From Mucilaginibacter paludis DSM 18603 (GTDB taxonomy: Bacteria; Bacteroidota; Bacteroidia; Sphingobacteriales; Sphingobacteriaceae), in assembly GCF_000166195.2 (NCBI RefSeq), contig NZ_CM001403.1, positions 4,792,432 to 4,856,431 on the forward strand: 64,000 bases of DNA, written 5' to 3'. Of the stretch, positions 25,709 to 34,768 are shown piece by piece; the first letter of the stretch is position 1; each line of letters starts with the position of its first letter. The notes below the pieces were generated by a model. It was not told the origin of the DNA. It was given only the letters and a program-made list of their open reading frames with translations, and searched no databases. Made by a program: the position numbers and the translations under genes.

Positions 25709-26377
25709 CTAATCCTCAACCAATTTCTTTATAAACTCGTCCGTAAAGTCATTGGCGGTATGTAGTACATTCGGTATATCCTTAAATTCTTGCGGTTGGT
25801 GCGTGGTAGTCAGGATCACAGAATCCATCCCTGCATTCAGCGCGGCTTCTGCACCCTTAGGTACATCTTCAAACACTAAACAGTCTTTGGCGGGTACATT
25901 CAGGGCCTCGGCCACTTTCAGATAAGTTTCGGGATGAGGTTTGCTCAACACCACATCATCCGCGCTTACGATGGCTTTAAAATAATGCCTGATGTTAAGA
26001 TTGTCCAACACAAAATCGATATTGAAAGGGATAGCTGCCGATCCGATAGCCATCGGTATTCCTTTTTGATAGGCTGCTTCCAAAAAATCGTGCAAACCAG
26101 GTAAAAGAGCCAACTGATCCAGGTACTCTTGCTGATAACGTTTTTCTTTTTCGTACGATAGCTTAACCATTTCATCCATCGTAAATCTTTCAGCACCAAA
26201 CATCCTAACAAGTACTTCCGGGTTTTTGCCATACATCTGTTGTTTTACTTCGTCCCAGGAAAAATTTCCGCCCAAATCGTTATTTAAAAGGTATCGCCAC
26301 GCCCGGGTATGGTACTCCATATCGTTAATCATGGTACCATTTAAGTCGAAAATAAATGCTTTGTAAGTAGATGTCAT
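25709..26377 (-). CDS. HAD-superfamily hydrolase, beta-phosphoglucomutase-like
   Basis: 222 residues. Motif I is FIFDLNGTMIND: the nucleophile Asp is present, but the second Asp of DxDGT is Asn. A cap region follows (HTRAWRYLL), then motif II IGSAAI, a Lys motif near SKPHPETYLKVAEAL and motif IV VFEDVPKGAEAALNAGM. The architecture is that of beta-phosphoglucomutase or sugar phosphatases. The DLNGT variant recurs in Sphingobacteriaceae relatives in my recollection, so it may be ancestral and not decay. Substrate unknown. Cytoplasmic, and 69 nt downstream of the flippase gene on the same strand. Confidence 0.85.
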   Translation of the reverse strand: MTSTYKAFIFDLNGTMINDMEYHTRAWRYLLNNDLGGNFSWDEVKQQMYGKNPEVLVRMFGAERFTMDEMVKLSYEKEKRYQQEYLDQLALLPGLHDFLEAAYQKGIPMAIGSAAIPFNIDFVLDNLNIRHYFKAIVSADDVVLSKPHPETYLKVAEALNVPAKDCLVFEDVPKGAEAALNAGMDSVILTTTHQPQEFKDIPNVLHTANDFTDEFIKKLVED

Positions 26378-26446
26378 AACACGTTTTTATATGCTGCAAA
26401 AGTATTCCAATTTTTTATAACACCGGGTAATTTGTGCAAAATGGGT

Positions 26447-27802
26447 TTAAGCGCGCTTGTCGGCAGGGCCAAATTTTAACATCATTTGCCGGGCAAACAA
26501 TTGTAACTCTACATAGCCGGTAGCAATAATGCCTCGGAAGGAGTATCCGTCGAGATGTTTTTTCAAATGATAATAACCAAATGCCAGACCGGCCACTAAT
26601 GAAAATGGGGCCGCCAAAGCTGCTCCGTAAACATTTTTTAACAGATAAACGCCGGTGGATATGGCAACCACGTTTACAACAAGCATGATAATTACTTTGT
26701 AAAAATTAATTTGAGGCTTGTGTATAATATCAAGGGTAACACCGTTAAAGCGGTCGATTGGATAAAGTATAGCCATCAACATAAATATCCTGAAAATATT
26801 AGCTGCCTCCGTTCCTGCATATTTATCGCCTGCCAATAGCCATATGGCAAAGTCGGCGAAAAAGAAAGCTCCTATGGCCAAGGGTATAAATAACAATGTT
26901 AACATGCCCGCATACTTTTTTGTAACAAATGTGAGGTGATACATATTGTCGGAGTTGTAGGCGGTAGCCATGGCCGACATGCCCGTACCTACAAAAGTGC
27001 GTAGCAATACTTCAACTATTTCCATTAATTTATTGGGTACGTTGTATACAGCCAGAGCAGCCGGCCCTAATATGGGGGTAATTATAAAAGTGTTTACACT
27101 CCCTAATAAGTTTGAACTGAGGCTGGTTGCCAGGCTGAATTTGCCAAAATGCGCCAGCTCTATCATACACTCGCGGCTACGTTTAAAAATGGTTTTGAAC
27201 CTGGAATAGCCAAATGCTATGCAGGCTAAACTGGTGAGGCAGTTGGTGAAAAAGTTGATGATCAGTAAGTTTTCAAGCGATGATTTTTTCAGATAGTTCA
27301 TCACCAGCAGCGCCAATATCATGGAGCCGCTGTTAATAAGCCGCATCCACAATATGGTAAGGTAATCCTCATCCGCAACTAAAATCCAAAAGGTGATGTT
27401 AAAAGTTACCGAGCTTAATACCGTAACACCAAACCACTTGATGACCAACACTATTTCGGGATTTTGTATCATGCCGATAAATGGCATTACGCATAGGTTT
27501 AAAAACATTAAGCCTAACGAAGCACTAAGGGCCAAAAACCAAACAGACCCTAATACCTCATTGCCGCGCAGGGGCTGGGTACCTGCGTAAAATTTGATAG
27601 TGCCGGTTGATAAAAAACCGTTTCGTAAAGCATCAGACAGATTGTAAATGGAGAGGAAAAAGAACCATACACCTACATCAACCTTAGTCATGGTCCGGAG
27701 TAAAAGCGACATGGTTAAAACGCTGAACACGGAAATTACTACATTGCCAATGAGAGCTAAAATGTGTTTATTGTTTAAATCAGATAATTTAGGGATTCGC
27801 AT
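26447..27802 (-). CDS. Oligosaccharide/polysaccharide flippase (MOP superfamily)
   Basis: 451 residues with 12-14 predicted transmembrane helices, no signal peptide and no soluble domain. Features such as FSVLTMSLLLRTMTKVDVGVWFFFLSIYN at the start, LGPAALAVYNVPNKLMEIVEVLL in the middle and AAPFSLVAGLAFGYYHLKK near the end fit Wzx/MATE-like PST flippases. These move lipid-linked sugar units across the inner membrane for capsule, O-antigen or exopolysaccharide. A divergent ATP-grasp gene starts 165 nt away. It is outside any large visible glycan cluster. Confidence 0.82.
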   Translation of the reverse strand: MRIPKLSDLNNKHILALIGNVVISVFSVLTMSLLLRTMTKVDVGVWFFFLSIYNLSDALRNGFLSTGTIKFYAGTQPLRGNEVLGSVWFLALSASLGLMFLNLCVMPFIGMIQNPEIVLVIKWFGVTVLSSVTFNITFWILVADEDYLTILWMRLINSGSMILALLVMNYLKKSSLENLLIINFFTNCLTSLACIAFGYSRFKTIFKRSRECMIELAHFGKFSLATSLSSNLLGSVNTFIITPILGPAALAVYNVPNKLMEIVEVLLRTFVGTGMSAMATAYNSDNMYHLTFVTKKYAGMLTLLFIPLAIGAFFFADFAIWLLAGDKYAGTEAANIFRIFMLMAILYPIDRFNGVTLDIIHKPQINFYKVIIMLVVNVVAISTGVYLLKNVYGAALAAPFSLVAGLAFGYYHLKKHLDGYSFRGIIATGYVELQLFARQMMLKFGPADKRA

Positions 27803-27967
27803 ATGGTGCTCAAGTTACACAGATATACGTAAATTTATAAAAATGGTTCAAAAAACGTCGAAATTTATAAATTAGCATATTATTCCCGTAAGTGTTATTT
27901 GATATCATTGATATGCTTATATTAGAGTAAATAACCCTTAATTAATTAGCATAATTAAACTAAAATA

Positions 27968-29110
27968 ATGTATAACGTACTGCTCGTTTCTATAGCGAGT
28001 TTTTTTGACTCTACTGGCGAGATTCCTTTTATGTTTAAAAGGGCCGGGTGCCAGGTTGATGTTTTTTGTAATGAAACGTCGTGGCTGCTCAGCAACAGAT
28101 ACCATGATAACTGGATAAAGAGTAGTGAAGACCATGAAACTTTTAAAGATCAGTTGCTGAAACTGATTGACGAAAAGCCGGATCATTATAACTGGATAGT
28201 GCCATTGGAAGATATCACCATCAAGTTGATGAATGATGCAATCCTGTCGGAAGACATCTTCAAAAAAATACTTCCTATCAACAAAATAGAGAATCGGGAC
28301 TTGTTATCGTCCAAAGCCGGCCTATCAAGCGTTTGCCAAAAATATGGTATAACCACACCTCGGTTTGTTAATTACTCTGATGTGAATGATACTGAAGTTA
28401 TTAAACAAAAGCTTGATTTCCCTATTTTATTGAAAGAAGACTTTAGTTTTTCGGGAATTGGCATACAGTATTGCGAAGATGAATCGGAACTGCAGGGATG
28501 CCTTGATAAGGTACAGGTTAAAACCAATCTTGTTCTGCAGGAATTTATCAAAGGCGAAGATATTGGCTTAGAGGCCCTTTTTAGGGATGGTGAACTGATT
28601 ACTTATAATTGTGGGGAAGTACTCAGCTATATGTACGATAAGTTTTCGTTTACCACCCGTCGTAAATATTACCAGAATGAAGAGATAGCAGCATTGCTGC
28701 GTGTATTAGGTAAAAGCGTTGGTCTCAACGGTTTTGCAAGCATTCAATACATTTATCACCCTGGCCGTAAATTATATTACCTTATTGAGGTTGACGCTCG
28801 TACCAACTCATGGATGCCGTATTCGCGGTTTACCGGGCATGATTTCTCTGATGGAATTAGGCGAATTATAAATAATCAGTTAGCTTATATCCCAACCGGT
28901 ACAACAAAGCCTGATGACTGGGTTGAGGTAGCAATTTTTGATCGCGATATCAGGCGTTGTTTTAAACGTAAAGACTATAAAGGGCTTTTGCGCTGGATAT
29001 TTAATATAGATGGGTACTGGAAATTTATTCCAATGTATGATTCAAAAATCATCAGCAGAATTTCAAGAAAAATCATGAAAGATTTTCTTAAGATCAAAAA
29101 TTCTGCTTGA
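27968..29110 (+). CDS. ATP-grasp domain protein
   Basis: 380 residues. An N-terminal pre-ATP-grasp part (MYNVLLVSIASFFDSTGEIP) precedes the ATP-grasp core: FPILLKEDFSFSGIGIQYC, LQEFIKGEDIGLEALFRDGEL and YLIEVDARTNSWMPYSR with the metal-binding E-x-D/N pair. Such enzymes ligate a carboxylate to an amine or thiol via an acyl phosphate. Homologues occur in polysaccharide and peptide-modification loci. Flanked by a flippase (divergent) and an acyltransferase (convergent), so decoration of a surface glycan or glycopeptide is possible but unproven. Confidence 0.75.
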   Translation: MYNVLLVSIASFFDSTGEIPFMFKRAGCQVDVFCNETSWLLSNRYHDNWIKSSEDHETFKDQLLKLIDEKPDHYNWIVPLEDITIKLMNDAILSEDIFKKILPINKIENRDLLSSKAGLSSVCQKYGITTPRFVNYSDVNDTEVIKQKLDFPILLKEDFSFSGIGIQYCEDESELQGCLDKVQVKTNLVLQEFIKGEDIGLEALFRDGELITYNCGEVLSYMYDKFSFTTRRKYYQNEEIAALLRVLGKSVGLNGFASIQYIYHPGRKLYYLIEVDARTNSWMPYSRFTGHDFSDGIRRIINNQLAYIPTGTTKPDDWVEVAIFDRDIRRCFKRKDYKGLLRWIFNIDGYWKFIPMYDSKIISRISRKIMKDFLKIKNSA

Positions 29111-29228
29111 CAGCTGTATTATTCCTGATGATTTTGCGCTATCGTTTCAATACTGGGCATAATTGGGCATTGAAATAATGTATTGATACAGTGAGGTAAC
29201 GTTGTTTGAAACTACGATCTTAAAAGAG

Positions 29229-30305
29229 TTAGCGGCGCCTGCCCACAACAAAATAAAGTGGCGATTTGGTAATGCCTGCCACTAAAAAGTAACTTGAGGC
29301 AAATACAATTGAAAAGTATAGGCACTGTATAACAATTAAATACGGCAAATTATCGAATAAGCTATAATGGGCAAGATATCGATTTAAAAATGGAGAGATT
29401 TCGGTGCCGATGATGCTGTGCACAAGATAGATGCCGTAAACATATTTTGCGGAATTCAACTTGTGGATCCATTGAAATCCGTCAGATTTTAATAAACACA
29501 AAAAGCCTGCTATGGCAAGAATAGAGTTAGAGCATCTTAACGAGCTGTAGGCGTCAGCACAGCCTATTTGAGTTAATTTAATACCTTCCCAGCAGGATAG
29601 GGTAAACATTAAAATTAAACAGGTTAACAATAGCGTCCATGGTATTTTATCGAGCGCGACTTTAAATTGATCGATGTTCCTTTTAACCTGAATACCCATC
29701 CACAAAAAAAGCGTATAGCCCCAAAATGCTTTTGTATGATCAACAGTTATCCACCTGTAATATAAATTGACCGAGTAAAAAACAGTAAAACAAATTAACG
29801 TAATACAAAGCCAGGGTTGATTGATGTATTTTTTTAAGGTGATTAACACATAAGCGGTAATGATAGAAGCGGGGATAAACCAATATGCACCGTGAAAAAT
29901 AAAAGCTTTAAACAACTCGAAACTCATGTGAATGGCCGGTTTTATATCTCCATGTAGTATCTGTTTATCAGGGCTAAGGTGCACCACCTCGATCAATATG
30001 TAGAGCGAAAGAAAAATGGCCCAGGGTACAATTAGGGAAAGTAATCTGTAGCGTGTAAAACTTACAATATTAAAGCCGGAAAGTTTATCGCTCAGGAAAA
30101 ATCCTGAGATCAGAAAAAACCAGATGGTTCCTATTCTGCCTGATTGAATTATAACGGCCTGTATAATTTGATAGTCTGGCCGACAGAACACTTTTTCTTC
30201 CCACCCATACAAACAATGCCCCCAAACAATGGAGCACATGGCCAAAAGTCTGATGATATTCATTCTGTCGGCGTAAAGTTTAGGTAGCCCCTTGTCGAAT
30301 GTCAT
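29229..30305 (-). CDS. Acyltransferase_3 family membrane protein
   Basis: 358 residues with about 10 transmembrane helices. The N-terminus has NIIRLLAMCSIVWGHCLYGW, with the family's conserved R-x10-H pattern, then SGRIGTIWFFLISGFFLSDK. Enzymes of this family O-acetylate or otherwise acylate sugars of capsule, LPS or peptidoglycan at the membrane. It converges with the ATP-grasp gene (118-nt gap). A second Acyltransferase_3 gene begins at 63714. Confidence 0.85.
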   Translation of the reverse strand: MTFDKGLPKLYADRMNIIRLLAMCSIVWGHCLYGWEEKVFCRPDYQIIQAVIIQSGRIGTIWFFLISGFFLSDKLSGFNIVSFTRYRLLSLIVPWAIFLSLYILIEVVHLSPDKQILHGDIKPAIHMSFELFKAFIFHGAYWFIPASIITAYVLITLKKYINQPWLCITLICFTVFYSVNLYYRWITVDHTKAFWGYTLFLWMGIQVKRNIDQFKVALDKIPWTLLLTCLILMFTLSCWEGIKLTQIGCADAYSSLRCSNSILAIAGFLCLLKSDGFQWIHKLNSAKYVYGIYLVHSIIGTEISPFLNRYLAHYSLFDNLPYLIVIQCLYFSIVFASSYFLVAGITKSPLYFVVGRRR

Positions 30306-30703
30306 AAAAGACCAGGGGAGCCAAGCAAGTAAACGTCACGCTGGTTTGCCTTAAGATGCTCTATAACAAGCTCGCTACCCAAGTTTATAATTAGAATAAT
30401 AATTGCGCCGTTATATAACATTTGGCCAATAATAGATCTGATGCATAGGATATTAAAATGTTAAAGCTAATATAATTTGAGGAGATATTATATGGGGAGT
30501 AGGTGCTAAATAGGTTTAATTACAAAAAGGGAGTATAATTGTTGTGACAATGGATGAAAGAAATCTCTTTCCCTTAAAATGGGTGGGTGACAGATTGAGA
30601 CCGGAGGAGGAGTGTTATAAATAGTTCGTATCAAATAATTTAAAAAGCCTGGCAGGTTGATGAGATAAAAAAAACGGCGTACATCAACCTGCCGACGCTA
30701 TAT
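30306..30703. other. Intergenic stretch without a gene
   Basis: About 400 bp between the acyltransferase start and the msrB stop. I see no coding region; it holds the upstream region of the acyltransferase and, at 30651-30693, the msrB terminator hairpin. Confidence 0.6.
30651..30693 (-). terminator. Terminator hairpin of msrB
   Basis: GGCAGGTTGATG at 30651-30662 and its exact complement at 30682-30693, with a 19-nt loop; on the minus strand it is followed by AGGCTTTTTAAA. Confidence 0.7.
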
Positions 30704-31069
30704 TTATTGCTCGTCTGGTACAAACTTCATAGAAAGAGAATTGACACAGTGGCGGGTATTTTTAGGTGTAAACCTTTCGCCTGCAAAAACGTGGCCCAGG
30801 TGTGCGCCGCAGTTAGCGCAAACAATTTCTGTACGGCGGCCATCGGCATCGGTAACCCGCTTTACCGCGCCGGGTATTTCGTCGTCAAAGCTTGGCCAGC
30901 CACAATGCGAGTCGAATTTGTCGGCAGATAGATATAACGGCGAATTACACCTTCTGCAGATGTATGTTCCGGGTAGTTTGTTATTGGTATACTCGCCTGT
31001 ATAAGGCCTTTCGGTACCTTTGTGAACGATAACGTACTCTTCTTCGGGCGTTAATTTATTATATTCCAT
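30704..31069 (-). CDS. msrB: Peptide methionine (R)-S-oxide reductase
   Basis: 121 residues from the ATG at 31069 (MEYNKLTPEEEYVIVHKGTE), which fits the short cytoplasmic form; the frame extends 20 codons upstream without a better start. Structural zinc sites are Cys38-x2-Cys41 and Cys84-x2-Cys87. The substrate-binding HCGWPSF and the catalytic Cys108 in RHCVNSLSM are present. It reduces R-methionine sulfoxide in proteins using thioredoxin. Single-gene unit with its own terminator. Confidence 0.94.
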   Translation of the reverse strand: MEYNKLTPEEEYVIVHKGTERPYTGEYTNNKLPGTYICRRCNSPLYLSADKFDSHCGWPSFDDEIPGAVKRVTDADGRRTEIVCANCGAHLGHVFAGERFTPKNTRHCVNSLSMKFVPDEQ

Positions 31070-31195
31070 TTTTTTAATATTGCTGGATTGAATGGTTGAG
31101 TTTAGAACATGCTTCAAATACTGATCCAAACCGTGCGTTTGTCATGTTTCCAGCAGAGGTATTTACAAAGTGTTGACCAATAAAGAGAAAAAAAA

Positions 31196-32206
31196 TCACT
31201 CCATAACCCATTTCATTGATTCCTTATTTCTTTCGATATAGTAATAGCTTTGTTCAAAATATTTCTTCATGGTTTTATTTAATTGAAGTTTCCATGAAAT
31301 GTCTTCCCTTCTGTAATGTGCCAGCCAGGCCATTGCGTATGCAATTACCTGTTCTGGCAAATAACCGCTCTTGCTTATTTGCCATCCCTGATGTGAATTA
31401 CCTGTCCATTGCTCAAATTTAAAATATGAATTACCCATAAAAATACCAAATCCAAAGGCGATTGTAGCAATGGCTGTGGTAAGGTTATCTTGTTCTATGA
31501 TGTATTCGGTAAGCAGTTTATATTGGGTCAGTTGGTGAGCAAGGATTGCTGTTAATGCTGTTTGATCTGTTAATAGCTCTAATTCAATCCATATCTCTCT
31601 ATGTCCTAATCCGTTGTCGATAAACTTTGCAGAAGAGCTGTTCCAAGTCCCTTTCAGGTTTTCCGAAGGAGTAGCAGCAATCCCCTCCGAAAATATGGTA
31701 GATTTATTGGTGAAGAATAACAACTGGATTTCCCATGCATCCAATCGCATTATAGATATCAGCTTTTCAAAAATGTATTGTGCATCTTCTTCTATCCCTG
31801 TAAAGTGCCGGTCATGATAAAATTCAATTGGCAAAATAGTAGTTAGTGAGTCAAAATATATAGGATCGAATAACTGACAGAGAGACAATAATGAATGTTC
31901 AATCCATAATTTGTCTTTTTTAGTAACTGGGCATCTAATTTCTTTTTTCCAAAAGCATAGTACTTCAAAGAGCGAGCGTGGCACAGGTGAGTCTTGAGTA
32001 ATATACCAATCTAAATGTGGACTCATTTGGCCGCATCCTCCCTTGTGGCTAATACACATCGTTTCTTTATATTGTGTACCGCAACCAGGGCATTGTCCAG
32101 CAGTGGTAAATGTATTCCAAACAGTACCACATATCGAACATTTCCAGCGACATGTGTCATCTGGTTCCCAACTACATTTTGGACATTCTATAGTAATGCG
32201 GTTCAT
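31196..32206 (-). CDS. Zinc-ribbon protein with a degenerate metalloprotease-like core
   Basis: 336 residues. The N-terminus is rich in CxxC pairs (CPKC at 8-11, CSIC at 23-26, CPGC at 39-42, and further Cys), giving two or three zinc ribbons. The C-terminal half has ILAHQLTQYKLL, then FGFGIFMGNSYFKFEQW and GWQISKSGYLPEQVIAYAMAWLAHYR. These match, in order, a little-studied family in which the first motif is normally HExxH-like (AHELAHV). Here it is H224-Q-L-T-Q228, so zincin catalysis is unlikely. Role unknown. The gene stands between msrB and sucD. Confidence 0.6.
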   Translation of the reverse strand: MNRITIECPKCSWEPDDTCRWKCSICGTVWNTFTTAGQCPGCGTQYKETMCISHKGGCGQMSPHLDWYITQDSPVPRSLFEVLCFWKKEIRCPVTKKDKLWIEHSLLSLCQLFDPIYFDSLTTILPIEFYHDRHFTGIEEDAQYIFEKLISIMRLDAWEIQLLFFTNKSTIFSEGIAATPSENLKGTWNSSSAKFIDNGLGHREIWIELELLTDQTALTAILAHQLTQYKLLTEYIIEQDNLTTAIATIAFGFGIFMGNSYFKFEQWTGNSHQGWQISKSGYLPEQVIAYAMAWLAHYRREDISWKLQLNKTMKKYFEQSYYYIERNKESMKWVME

Positions 32207-32258
32207 AAGGAACTAACAGGTGTGGGTTAACTCTATGCAATATATAAACTAAACAAAA

Positions 32259-32282
32259 AATCCCGGTTTTTCAACCAGGATT
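32259..32282 (-). terminator. Terminator of sucD
   Basis: AATCCCGGTT (32259-32268) and AACCAGGATT (32273-32282) pair with one wobble around TTTC; the minus strand continues with six Ts. Confidence 0.85.
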
Positions 32283-32321
32283 TACTTTATCTCAATACGC
32301 ATATCGCTATACTAATTTATC

Positions 32322-33200
32322 TTAAGCTAATTTAGCTAACTCTTCTGCCATGGCAGCGCCAATTTCGGCAGGCGATTCTACAACGCGGATACCGCACTCA
32401 GCCATGATTTTCATTTTTGCAGCGGCTGTATCATCGGCACCGCCCACAATAGCACCAGCGTGACCCATACGACGGCCTGCAGGAGCTGTTTGACCTGCGA
32501 TGAAACCTACAACCGGTTTAGTGCCATGTTCTTTAATCCAGCGTGCTGCTTCGGCTTCCATGCCTCCGCCAATTTCACCTATCATAATGATGCCGTGAGT
32601 TTCCGGATCGTTCATCAATAATTCAACAGCTTCTTTGGTTGGGGTTCCAATAATCGGGTCGCCACCAATACCAATAGCGGTAGTAATACCTAAACCGGCT
32701 TTAACAACCTGGTCAACCGCTTCGTAAGTTAAAGTTCCTGATTTAGAAACAACACCTACATTACCTTTTCTGAAGATGAAGCCAGGCATAATACCAATTT
32801 TAGCTTCGCCTGCAGTAATAATACCAGGGCAGTTAGGGCCAATTAAACGGCAATCCCTATCGCTGATGTATTCCTTTACCTGTACCATATCCTTGGTAGG
32901 GATACCTTCGGTAATACAAACAATAACTTTAATACCAGCTTCGGCTGCTTCCATAATGGCATCAGCTGCAAAGGCAGGCGGAACAAAAATAATAGAAACA
33001 TCGGCTCCGGTTTGCGCTACCGCGTCGGCTACTGTATTAAACACCGGGCGATCAAGGTGCGACTGGCCGCCTTTTCCTGGTGTAACACCGCCAACCAATT
33101 GCGTTCCGTACTCAATCATTTGTGATGCATGGTAGGTACCTTCGTTACCTGTAAAGCCCTGAACTATAACTTTAGAATCTTTATTTACGAGAACACTCAT
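32322..33200 (-). CDS. sucD: Succinyl-CoA synthetase subunit alpha
   Basis: 292 residues. CoA-binding Rossmann start VNKDSKVIVQGFTGNEGTYHA, then GTQLVGGVTPGKGG, GPNCPGIITAGEAKIGIMPG, GVVSKSGTLTYEAV, and the active phosphohistidine in RRMGHAGAIVGG. With SucC it makes succinate and ATP/GTP from succinyl-CoA in the TCA cycle. No sucC is adjacent, which is common in this phylum. It has a textbook promoter (33221-33251) and its own terminator. Confidence 0.96.
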   Translation of the reverse strand: MSVLVNKDSKVIVQGFTGNEGTYHASQMIEYGTQLVGGVTPGKGGQSHLDRPVFNTVADAVAQTGADVSIIFVPPAFAADAIMEAAEAGIKVIVCITEGIPTKDMVQVKEYISDRDCRLIGPNCPGIITAGEAKIGIMPGFIFRKGNVGVVSKSGTLTYEAVDQVVKAGLGITTAIGIGGDPIIGTPTKEAVELLMNDPETHGIIMIGEIGGGMEAEAARWIKEHGTKPVVGFIAGQTAPAGRRMGHAGAIVGGADDTAAAKMKIMAECGIRVVESPAEIGAAMAEELAKLA

Positions 33201-33220
33201 GGTTTTTTATTTTGTACGGG

Positions 33221-33251
33221 CAAAGCTAAACTTATTGCCTTTAAAGTCAAA
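33221..33251 (-). promoter_or_regulatory. sucD promoter, Bacteroidota consensus
   Basis: On the minus strand TTTG (plus 33248-33251), a 19-nt spacer, and TAGCTTTG (plus 33221-33228). This matches TTTG-N19-TAnnTTTG exactly; the start codon is 20 nt further on. Confidence 0.8.
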
Positions 33252-33354
33252 GGATAATTCGTATCAAATGGCAGTAAAAAAGTATTTTTTGTGCCGATTT
33301 TGGAGTGAATCTGTTTTAATCGTTGCAATGTATATATCAGCCAGGCATAAGTAA

Positions 33355-34602
33355 TTAACTTGTTCTAATTGCTGCTCTGTACTTCTCTTCGTCAAATTCT
33401 TTTTCGCTTTTGGCAATCACAATGGCGGCAACGCCATTGCCTATTACATTGGTGATGGCCCGCGCTTCCGACATAAACCTGTCAACCCCCAACAAAATGG
33501 CTACCGCTTCTACCGGGATAATTTTAGTGGCAGCCAGGGTTGATGCCAGTACAATAAAACCTCCGCCGGTTACCGCTGCCGCTCCCTTGGATGTAACCAT
33601 TAAGATGCCCATTAAGGTAAGTTGTTGCGATAGCGGCAAGGGTACCTGGAATGCCTGCGCCAAAAAGACCACAGCCATCGATAGATAGATGGTAGTGCCA
33701 TCCAGGTTAAATGAATATCCCGTAGGGATCACCAAACCTACTACCGATTTAGAGCAACCAAACTGCTCCAGTTTTTCCATCATACCGGGCAGGGCCGATT
33801 CAGACGAGGAGGTGCCCAGAACCACAAGAATCTCCTGCCGGATAAACCGGAGATATTTCCAAAGGCTGAACTTAAAAATAACGCAGATGATGTTGAGTAC
33901 CACAAAAATAAACAAGGCCATGGTTAAATATACCGAGCCCATCAGCTTTGCCATTGGCGCCAGCGTTTTAAGGCCGAAGGTGGCGACGGTAAAAGCCATC
34001 CCGCCAAACGCGCCTATTGGAGCGAGCTTCATCACCACCTTCATGATGTTGAAAAACACCCTGGATAATTTATCGAATGTTTGGATTAATGATTGGCCTG
34101 CCTCGCCCAAATGGCTGATGCCATAACCAAACAACACAGCAAAAAACAAGATCTGCAAGATATTGCCTTTGGCAAACGCTTCGAAAATATTATGCGGAAT
34201 GATGTGACTCAAAAAATCGGCCCAGTTCATCCCTGCGGCTTCTTTTTGATATACCGCTATTTTAGATACATCGTTAATGGCCTGGTGAACAAACCCTTCG
34301 CCGGGCTTTAAAATATTGGCAATAGCCAAACCGATAAATAAGGCAAAGGTGGTTACTATTTCAAAATACAATAAAGCTTTGCCGCCTACCTTGCCTACCT
34401 TTTTAATATCACCCATACTGGCAATACCTAATACGATGGTTAGAAATATGATAGGGGCGATGAGCATCTGGATAAGGCTGATAAAGGTTTGGCTGATGAT
34501 TTTTGCCGCCGGCGCAAATTGCGGGAATACTGCGCCCACCACAATACCTGATACAATAGCCAGCAGAACCTGGACGGTTAAGTTAGAAAATATTCGCTTC
34601 AT
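33355..34602 (-). CDS. Dicarboxylate/amino acid:cation symporter (DAACS family)
   Basis: 415 residues with about 8 transmembrane helices plus two re-entrant hairpins. It carries the serine-rich hairpin LGTSSSESALPGMMEKLE, the GYSFNLDGTTIYLSMAVVF motif and the substrate/cation site ILLGVDRFMSEARAITNVIGNGVA. These place it in the GltP/DctA family, which imports glutamate, aspartate or C4-dicarboxylates with H+ or Na+. The Arg in RAITN favours acidic amino acids or dicarboxylates. Lies next to the TCA gene sucD but with 154 nt between. Confidence 0.92.
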   Translation of the reverse strand: MKRIFSNLTVQVLLAIVSGIVVGAVFPQFAPAAKIISQTFISLIQMLIAPIIFLTIVLGIASMGDIKKVGKVGGKALLYFEIVTTFALFIGLAIANILKPGEGFVHQAINDVSKIAVYQKEAAGMNWADFLSHIIPHNIFEAFAKGNILQILFFAVLFGYGISHLGEAGQSLIQTFDKLSRVFFNIMKVVMKLAPIGAFGGMAFTVATFGLKTLAPMAKLMGSVYLTMALFIFVVLNIICVIFKFSLWKYLRFIRQEILVVLGTSSSESALPGMMEKLEQFGCSKSVVGLVIPTGYSFNLDGTTIYLSMAVVFLAQAFQVPLPLSQQLTLMGILMVTSKGAAAVTGGGFIVLASTLAATKIIPVEAVAILLGVDRFMSEARAITNVIGNGVAAIVIAKSEKEFDEEKYRAAIRTS

Positions 34603-34735
34603 GCTCAGTAACGATAGGTTTTAAAAGCAAAAGATATGGATTTTTACCTGGATATGAATGGACAGGTATTGAAATTGATGAATTGAGATTGACTACAGGG
34701 TTTAAAAGCCAATTGTTAATCTTTATTTCAATGTG

Positions 34736-34764
34736 TTGCAGTTAAATACCATTTGGTATATTTG
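34736..34764 (+). promoter_or_regulatory. tetR promoter with embedded operator
   Basis: TTG at 34736-34738, an 18-nt spacer and TATATTTG at 34757-34764 (TAnnTTTG). The half-palindrome ATACC-ATTT-GGTAT (34746-34759) fills the spacer and overlaps the -7 box, so a bound repressor would block RNA polymerase. The -7 box ends 4 nt before the ATG at 34769, implying a leaderless mRNA. Confidence 0.6.
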
Positions 34765-34768
34765 TATA

